From the NCBI GenBank assembly GCA_034687125.1, contig JAQGBZ010000040.1, forward strand, positions 236,115 to 300,114: DNA of 64,000 nt, written 5' to 3'. Positions 55,618 through 64,000 of the stretch are shown here, piece after piece. The notes below the pieces were generated by a model that did not search any database, was not told where the DNA came from, and saw nothing but the letters and a program-made list of their open reading frames with translations. How positions within the stretch are numbered: the stretch's first letter is position 1; each line of letters opens with the position of its first letter. The stretch is from Neelides folsomi (taxonomy: Eukaryota; Arthropoda; Collembola; Neelipleona; Neelidae). The translations under genes were made by a program, and so were the position numbers.

Positions 55618-58600
55618 AACTTTTTATTCGTCAATTAGTTAATAGAATATTGAAGGAAAGTGAACCGTGTAAATGAAATTATTTCCAATCATTATTAAAT
55701 ACATTCAAACTAACAAATTAAAAAAATTATTTACATACACAATAAGTCTATTCGAACTGAACTAAATTACTTATTATAAATCAAACTAATGAAAGTGTAA
55801 TTGAATTGTACATTTATAAGATAAAGTGATAGAGCCTTTTTAATTCATATATTCACTTCTAACACTGAAGGTATTTATGACGGGTTTTAAAGTTTATTAA
55901 CACTGAAAATAATTATTCCTAACTGCGTTCCAGACCAATTACGACATTTCTTATACAACGTTATTAGTTCCATTTGAACAATACTTATAGAACCACTATC
56001 ATCCACATTATGACAATTTGTATTAGTATTTATAAGTTGTCAATTCTCAATAAGCTACGTACAAATACAAATAACATATCCAAATAAGAATAAATTAGTA
56101 TTTATATCATTTGTATTGTTTTTATATTATTTCATACAATTTTTTGTATTATGATTCATATCAATTTAATAGTAGTCTAATGAATTAAAGGGGTGAGGAA
56201 GATAATTGGATTTAATCTAATTAAAAAAGTATACTTGTATACAGCTTCGCCTCTATTGATATATTTAATTCAATATAGGTTTTGTTAATGAAATTGAAAT
56301 AACATTAATTGTAAGGATATGATATTAAACTTGAATATATGATAGCTATAATTAAAATTCCTCACCATTTGTTCCTAAGAGGTCTTTGGGGTAAATAGAT
56401 TAAGAAGGGAATTAAAAGTGCACGGGTGGAGCATTTGGAGTGCATTAATTAAGAGATGTTGACTCTGTCGACCGAAGCTCTGCAAAATTGAAGGCTCGAA
56501 TTGTTTGGTTAGCTTCCCATGGAGGTCAAACCCAGGGCATCCTGCACAAGAATTCCTCAATCATTCGGCCATCTTCCTTCATACGAAAATTGATGAGGAT
56601 TTCCCCCAAAACATATGAGCTCCTCAGCTGCCCAAATAAATCACGAGAGAATTAAAAACACGAGGGAATTAAGGAGAAACAGCGGAGGGGTCATTGGGCA
56701 AAGAGGAAAGTGGGAGAGAATCCAGAGCAGAAGAGAGGAACAATGAAATACTGACACATTTTACATTCTTGATACATATGCAACATCTACAAATACTTAG
56801 ACCTATACTTACCTGTACTATCTGTACTAATATATCCAACAGCCTTCTTAACTTCCTTAAAAGTAGAAATTTAACTACAGGTATATGAATTTATGAATTA
56901 ACTACAAGTAAGAGTCTTATGTATATTAATCCATATATTATGCTTTTAAGACCTATTTACTCGGAAAAGGACAAGAAGTCTCGTCCGCAAATTATTTGAC
57001 AAGTTGTGGGAAAACTTTCCAAGTGAAAATTGAATAGTCACAGACGTGCAATTTGGACGAAGTCAAATTCGCCTTATTAAAATTCAAAACTCCTTCTCGA
57101 TCTCCCAATGTTCAACTATATATCATAATAAAGGTGGACAAAAGAGACAGGAATAATTATCTCAAACCTATACGGGTTTTCAAGTTGAAGAACTCACACA
57201 ATGTTTTCAATGTAGAATATATCTATATAATACAAGTAATACCTACAGCTATATATGAGCTTTTTGCATATGAGCTATACGTGCAAAATTTGTTGGTTGA
57301 ATGAATAAGAAAGGAGCAAATGTGTTTCCGTCTCAAATACGCATTTCAATTTTACAAGTTACATGTAGGAACAATAAGAAAGAAGCTCTTCATTCCAATT
57401 AGTTTACCAGGTTTACCTATAAGTTTATATAGTGAGGTCAGGTAAAGGATAACAACAACTATCCATATGACTTTCTTTAAGTTTCTTTGTAAGAATGTTA
57501 TAAACATTGTAACGGTCGGGTTAAAATAAAGCAGGGAAGTTCAAGGCTTTAAATCTTCCAAAGTAGAGATTGTAATTGTATCTGGCATATTCAGAATTCA
57601 GACTTTAAGATTTTATTACACACATCTCTGCATAAATAAATAGATTTATTATATTGTACGCATATGCAAATTATTTCGCAAACTATTTGCCTCTGACCAT
57701 TTTTGCACTGTTTTCCTCAGACCATGTTCGTTCTACATTTAATTCAATTTTCTCTATTTAATGCGGAGAGATTCGTTTAGGAATGAAAGAAAGAAGAGAA
57801 AAATTTTGATTTGAGATGCAAACAAGACGCAATGACCTTTGGTGTAGTAAAACTTCTTAAACACTTGTCACGGAATCCGTTCATCTACGTCTCATGACGT
57901 CTCATGTGAGAATGTCGGGAAGTAAATAGGTCTACTATAGGTATAGCATAAACCATAATAGGAGCTATAATATGAACAAGTGCGTGGAATTTGCCAAGGA
58001 AGTGATATGGCGAAGATGGGAAAGAGAAGAGGTCGAGTTGTAAGTGGAGCTTGGAGTTGGAGGGATTTTCTGTCAAATGGATCATTTTCATGTCAGGGCA
58101 ATGTCAGAGCATAGACAAGTTGACACGAAGGTAAATGGCAAAGAAGTTAAAGAAGAGAGATGAATTATGAACATTGAGGAATCCGTAGGAAATTTAATTG
58201 CCCCAAAAGGAATGAAGGATTGATGTCTGGCTGTGTCAATGTGTTTATGAAGGAAACGTGTCTAACGTCCATTTAAGATCTAAGGGTGTTTAAACTCTCA
58301 ATCTTTCTCATTAAACGTAATGTGTCGAACAGCAGAGAGGAATTATCTCGTTAGTCTCGTTTAACTCATTTAACTCAGTTAAAAACTTAATTATTTTTAC
58401 AGTCCAAGAATCATCTTTAAATCCATTATTATGTAAAATATTTTTATCTTATTATGTGTCATGCTGCAATTGCTAGATTTTTAAATAAATCTTATAATTA
58501 CGAATATAAATTCTTTATTACAGTTTTTCAGTTATTACAATAAATATTTAATTTTTAAATCGAGGTAAAATATGATACATTTTGATACATTAAACATCTC

Positions 58601-59224
58601 TATTGTTTATATTTAAGTGCTCATATTAATAAAAATAATATTTTTACATTAATTTTATGTAATTAGTTAATTAGAGTAAAAATATAAAAAATGTTTGTAC
58701 ATGATGAATAAAATTATTATTGACCTTATTTGACCTAATTGACCTAATACTATAATAAATTCATCATCCGACATTAAATTCTTATTTTGCGGTAAAGGTC
58801 GTCGTTTATTGCATTAGGTGTAATACTTTAGCCTCAAAAACAACAAACGAAGTATAAAATTACTCTCTCAGAGTAAATGTGTTTTTAAATGAAACCTATC
58901 CTGCACGCAGATTAAGATTATAAGTTTAAGGTCAAGGAAGCTTTAACTTCCTTAAACACTTACCGCTCTAATTAATTCCAACTCGTTCTTATTTTAATCA
59001 AAACTCTGTTGTATTAAATAAAAAACTATGTATATATTTCCCATTTCCCACACAAACGTTACAAATGCAATATGTGAGATCCATTCACAATATATGGTAC
59101 ACAATATAATATTCTATACAATACAATAATATACTTACATTTAGTTAGTTGTATTAAAAATGTCTTTAATTAAAAGATCACGAAAAAGATTATCAAAATG
59201 TAAAATTAAAAAATATAGTTAATT
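55618..59224. other. Intergenic 3.6 kb, no gene seen
   Basis: GC-richer patches near 56360-56720 and 57840-58110 hold short open frames on the minus strand without recognisable domains or good splice sites. The remainder is AT-rich. It separates the secreted-protein gene from the 3' end of the sphingomyelinase gene. Confidence 0.45.
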
Positions 59225-62200
59225 TTAATACTCTGAGAATATTCTTCGATATTTTGCATATTTCGGGTCACCGTCATCGTTGTTTTCATTGTACATTAAA
59301 CATTCCGAGAGTTCTCCATAGTCTACGATGATTATATTGCAAATTTTCCCTCGTTTGCACGTCTCGTCGCAAGGGTCAGCAAGGGCAAGTAGCGATCCTT
59401 TATAGAAATGCCTAAAGCGAGAGAAAAAATGTGAATGGCCAATCCTATTCAATTTATGAGGTCAAAGTGGGCTGGATTGTTACAAATATTAGTGAAATCA
59501 ACTAAATCAACTAGTCAAAGTGGAATTAACCTTTCAAGAAATCATAAATTTGATTTATCACGACTCACTTTCTATAGACTTGGAACGATGCATTATTCAC
59601 GGCAATTTTCCTTAAGAAGTAATGGAGTGATTGTGGTAGGAAATTTCTGACTCCGTATGCTTCTGTTCCTCTGTACAGTTTGTACCATTTGGGAGGAAGC
59701 GAAGAATCTTGATTGGCTTTGGCGAGATCGAAGATCCAACTTTCTTCGTCAACAACCCCGAAGGTTGACTTTGACCCTCGATGGCCATCAAGCTCATAAA
59801 TTTTATACCCTGGGTTGAGTCGAGTGTATGGAGTCAAAGACCCTCCGACCCACATAGGACTAAATGGAATTGATGGTTCGAATTCATCGTAGTAAACACG
59901 GAATTCGTCAAAGTGCGTATGGCCGAAAAACTGAGCTGTAACAGTTTTTCTATACCTAATTAAAATTTAATAGTAATTAATAAATTCTTAATCTTCACTT
60001 AATTTAATTAACATTTTTCAATTTTATTCAATATTTAGTTTAATATGACAGTTTGAATTTTAATACCGGGAAATAAGATGGTAATAATTCTGGCTCCAAA
60101 TTTTCCAACAATCTTGAAGTCCAGGAGGCACGTGGCCAAGAATATTAACAAATTGATTATTCTCTGCTGATTCTTTTAACACTTTACTTAACCAGTATAA
60201 TTGACCACCTGGATCGCGTTGTTCATATGTTTGCCAGCTGAAAGGGAATTTATAATAAATTAATCATCAAGTATGGGCCGCATATAAAGAATACTAATTT
60301 ATAAAATTTTTATGCCAAGAAGGCAATTTAGCCAAATTAAAATGTTAATTGAATATAAACTAACAAGTTTAAAGTGTAGCATAGGTTTGTATTGAGAACA
60401 ACAATTCTCAAATTCCTCGAGACATCGTAAAAGTAAAATCCTCCTCGGAGAAATTGAGCTTGAGCATTTTTAGGAAGCCATTGGCCCCAAAGTCGCAGAG
60501 CCATTTGATAAACCCAATCTGTCGAAATACTCGACGGAACTCCTGAAGGACTATAACTATAAAATTCATAAATTTAATAAATTCATAAAATTTATGATCC
60601 AAAGTTAATAAATATAAAAGTTGAGTCGTGGGAACAATTAAATTGGCATTTAATAAAATGGAATTGATTGAAGTGTTTAATACGTGTTAACTGGTGATGT
60701 ATCATGATTCCCTAAACATGGGATAACGATGGTTGATGGAAAGTATTTTCTTATCATGTTGGTCGCAAATTCCATAACTCGTTCAGTCCCACCTTGACTT
60801 GTGCTCCACCTGAGAGGAATGCAAGTTGGGAATTTAAGAGAACCGTTAGAAGACTTAGGAAGTGAAACAACTAATGAAGAATGAAAGTACATGTATGGTA
60901 TGTACGTAAGTATGTATGTACGACAGACATGTTTAATGCGTAATTGTAATTGGGAAGAAGAATTCAGGTAAATAAGCAAAGGAATCTCACACGTTATGAG
61001 GAACCAAATCTCCTGTCATGTAAATGATCCAAATGTCCTACATGGAAAAAACAAATTCTTGTATAAAAATTTTAATTAATTATTTAATTACCATTATAAT
61101 TATAAAAATTATAGTTAATAAATTTTTGTTATTTTTATTTTAATTGTTATTTAATGTAAATATAATCTTTTTGGATTCTAGTACCGGATGTGTTCTTGAA
61201 ATATGTTGAAGAGCATTTTCAAAAGTATTTATCGGCAAGTCGCATTTTCTAAAATCTCCATAATATCCAGCCATATCGGCTCCAAGTGATCGATTCCAAC
61301 TTGTATCACGACAGCAAAGCTCATTATCACAAACTGCAGTTGACCACCATTTATAATCCATGTCTAAATGAACGTCGGTCAAATGGAGGATTTTGTAACT
61401 TGGAGTATTTTCTTCTCTTTGTAAAGTCTAAATTCAATGAAACAATTACAACCATTAAAATAAAAAAATTAACCTTAAATTAATAAAAATCACCTTTAAA
61501 ATAATAATAATCAATGAAATAATTAAAATCGACCAATGTCTATTTTTAATAATTAAATAATTACATAAAAAACTTCCTCATTGTCTTCAATGGTATCTTT
61601 TTGGGCATAATCTCCCATTAAATTGAAATTTATTGTCCAATAAGTGAGAGGATCATTCGTGACACATCCGGACGATTGGAGAACAATTCCACAAAACATT
61701 TCAGCAGTCATTTGCTCTCTTTTAGAAGCAATATAATACAAAATTGGTCCAAATCTCGCCACTAAACCTTGGCATACTTCATGGGATGCAATTCGGAAAA
61801 ATGAACATGCAAAACTTGCTTTTTCTAGCATTGATCTTAAATCTTCTCCAAATCTTAGCTATAAATAAATAATTAATTACATCAAATTGATTAAATGCCA
61901 TAAATATTAATATATTATAATATTAAATAACTGTCTTATTTTTATAGAATGATTTTAATACATATATTGTACTTTGTAAGTGAAAAGACCATAAGCGACT
62001 CTGCAAGCATTACAAACTGCCAATTCCTTCAGAGGTTTCTCATCAAAGTCAAAGAGCAATCGGAGAACTCCAAGATCCGCAACAGGGAATTGGGGATTTT
62101 GCACCAGGTTTTCGCCTGGATTTTGCAAAGTCCCACCTGGTTTTCCTATTGACATTTCTCTTAAGAGAACTTCATCAAGAACTAAAACCTGCTTTTGTAT

Positions 62201-62773
62201 GAACTCCGCTTCCCGCATTTTTAGTATTTCTTTAACTCCAAATCTCCCTGCATTTAGCAATCGGTCACGTGGCCCGTCATCAATCTCTTCTGTGCTCCTT
62301 GGCACAATTCCTCTTTTTTCCTCATTGGGTATTCCGGACCGGTCCTGACCAAACATTTCCCAAAACCGTTTATGGAGTCGCAATTCATTGTTATGAATAT
62401 TAAATAAAGGAACCGGGGAATTTGGATCTTCGTTTTCTTCATCTCCAACCGTGTGGAGTCTGAAGAGGGAAAGATTGGAAGATTTTTCATTCAATGTTTC
62501 TAACCGGAACGATCCTGAAATAACAATTAATTTATGATTTACTAATTGTACATGAAATGAATGAATTTTAGAGATGCGTAGATTTTGAATTGTTTACTAT
62601 TTTGTATATTGGGAGTGGAATGACTCAACATAAATCAAACAGTTAATAAATTATATTTAATTGTGAATTTTTTTATGAAATATTCTCAATGCGTTGTTCT
62701 TACCATTTGAAGTATCGGCCTTTAAAATATGAAATATGAGAGTTAGAGAACAACAAAAAATATAAATCTTCAT
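59225..62773 (-). CDS. SMPD1: Acid sphingomyelinase (sphingomyelin phosphodiesterase 1-like)
   Basis: A lysosomal or secreted zinc enzyme that cleaves sphingomyelin to ceramide and phosphocholine. Ten coding exons: 62773-62704, 62514-61973, 61858-61565, 61427-61185, 61037-60991, 60809-60684, 60556-60365, 60237-60067, 59955-59569, 59411-59225 (TAA); 752 residues. A signal peptide (MKIYIFCCSLTLIFHI) and an N-terminal region of about 165 residues precede a saposin-B domain with all six cysteines (C191, C194, C222, C233, C260, C269). The metallophosphatase core has LHLTDVHLD (D320, H322), TGD (D393), GNHD (N433, H434), GHVPPG and GHTHFDEF (H574, H576). The N-terminal region before the saposin domain is longer than in human (631 residues in total). 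The exon starting at 60556 has a second acceptor 6 bases downstream that would drop two residues. Confidence 0.95.
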
Positions 62774-64000
62774 TTTCTAATTAATTAAATTTCAAGACAA
62801 TTAAACTAATAGTTTAAATTATAATTTAACCAAATGCTAATATTATAATAAAAGAGATAATTTTGAGAAGAAATGAGAAGGAATAACCTAGCCGCACACA
62901 TACAGAGGATAGATGTAGAGGATTTCAATGAATTTGGATCGACCCTTCGGAGTTAAAATTATTTTCTTGTCTATTTAAAGGACTCTTCCCTTAACCTAAA
63001 GGGCACTCACCCGTTCTCATTATTGTGAGCATTATAACTTTATAACACTATGTACAATATACTATTAATATACAAATCCATCCAAATACAATTTAAGCTT
63101 TTAAGCTATTGTATCAATACATTTTGACCTCCATAAAGGGTTCATCCCTTAATGATGTTTTGAATGAAATAAGTCAAATGAACCCATGTTATATTAGCTT
63201 ACATAAATAACTATAAGAGAATTTAAGAGGATTATGTCTAAACAATTTCAGAAAATAAATATGTATTTATAAAAAATTAAAAAATTTGAATTTTTAAGCA
63301 AATTTTGAGTGCAACGACAGCTTCTTCTGGATTCATTTATTTAACATTATTGTTGAATTGTTAAAATGATCATTATTCATTATAAACATTATTATTGGAT
63401 TAGGTTTTGACGTATTAAAATTAAGTAGTTTATGAGCAAAGTCCATTATAAAATTGATGTTAATTTAATAAAGGAACTCTTAAAGTCATAAAAAGATCAA
63501 TCTCCTTCCAAGCAGAACTTTGAACCGACATGGCACCATATCATATTTGCATATATGCATATAATTGCTCCCTTCTTTGTTTATGTCAATGCTAAAGTAT
63601 TACAATACATTAGGCGTTGAGTTACATTATATCTTTATAGAAAATCGTCTTCACTATGCTTCATTTATAAATGTTTAAAATAACTAATATCCTTACTGTC
63701 TATAATGGATCTTATTGATAAAAGTTTAACTGCCCATTCAAACCTCGTCAATGTCAAATCTATCGATTTATTTTAAGTTTATTAAACTTATCAGTAGTAA
63801 AGCAACATTACTTGTCATAAAGTGGTATACCGTTATCGTTCGAATGAGAGCCCGGGCTCTCTTTAAATTATTTGGGTTCAAAGGGGTGCTCTCTTTCTAA
63901 CATGGACTTTCATTAAATTAATCCAGAAATATTGTTCATTTAAATTTATTTATTTGGCGAATTAACAAAATATTTAATTTTGATCATTCATTATTGAATT
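62774..64000. other. Upstream of sphingomyelinase to the end of the window: no gene seen
   Basis: AT-rich sequence. It should contain the sphingomyelinase promoter, but no clear TATA box or other element was picked out. Confidence 0.45.

Noticed and set aside
55401-55634. Longer 77-codon frame starting MTNKKLILQIVLLFV
   Set aside because: It looks like a signal peptide but does not splice in frame to the second exon, and its leader is made by the palindrome at 55585-55617. The internal ATG at 55555 in another frame gives the consistent model.

Overview
This window is animal nuclear DNA, most likely from an arthropod. It is AT-rich, the genes are split by short GT-AG introns (often 40-150 bp), and the recognisable proteins are metazoan: Hip/ST13, sarcalumenin, NMNAT, mitochondrial bL19m, endophilin-A, calcineurin B and acid sphingomyelinase. 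A short TTAGG-like tract sits in one intron. The order (crustacean, mite, insect) cannot be fixed from the sequence. No bacterial operons, CRISPR arrays or convincing tRNA/rRNA genes were seen. Exon joins were worked out by hand from splice sites, reading phase and family similarity. Every multi-exon model below adds up to a whole number of codons.

Layout. 1-8.6 kb: the 3' part of ST13 on the + strand, whose 7.4 kb intron holds a complete antisense sarcalumenin gene (11 coding exons). 8.9-12.6 kb: an armadillo/coiled-coil gene resembling CIP2A on the - strand, with a large near-perfect hairpin in one intron. 13.4-14.4 kb: a tiny DUF427 gene on the + strand, head-to-head with it. 14.4-27 kb: a gene-poor block with palindromes, tandem repeats and possible regulatory islands. 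27.2-35.2 kb: a secreted or membrane-anchored + strand gene with a 5 kb intron. 36-43.5 kb: four compact - strand genes (NMNAT, bL19m, endophilin-A, a secreted beta/gamma-crystallin). 44.6-46.6 kb: a + strand calcineurin B gene with an unusual 217-residue N-terminal extension. 47.4-53.5 kb: two - strand paralogues encoding small Gly/Tyr-rich single-pass membrane proteins. 55-55.6 kb: a small secreted Cys-containing protein with a perfect hairpin in its 5' leader. 59.2-62.8 kb: acid sphingomyelinase on the - strand.

The genes do not form one pathway. Sarcalumenin (ER/SR calcium store), calcineurin B (calcium signalling) and endophilin (endocytosis, in which calcineurin takes part) touch calcium and membrane biology, but no co-regulation is visible. 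The most unusual points are the extended calcineurin B, the order of domains in Hip (GGMP repeats after the C-terminal domain), the Glu replacing the DxxG Asp of sarcalumenin, the 44-bp-arm hairpin in the CIP2A-like gene, the paired Gly/Tyr-rich membrane proteins, and several perfect palindromes with 2-4 nt centres.
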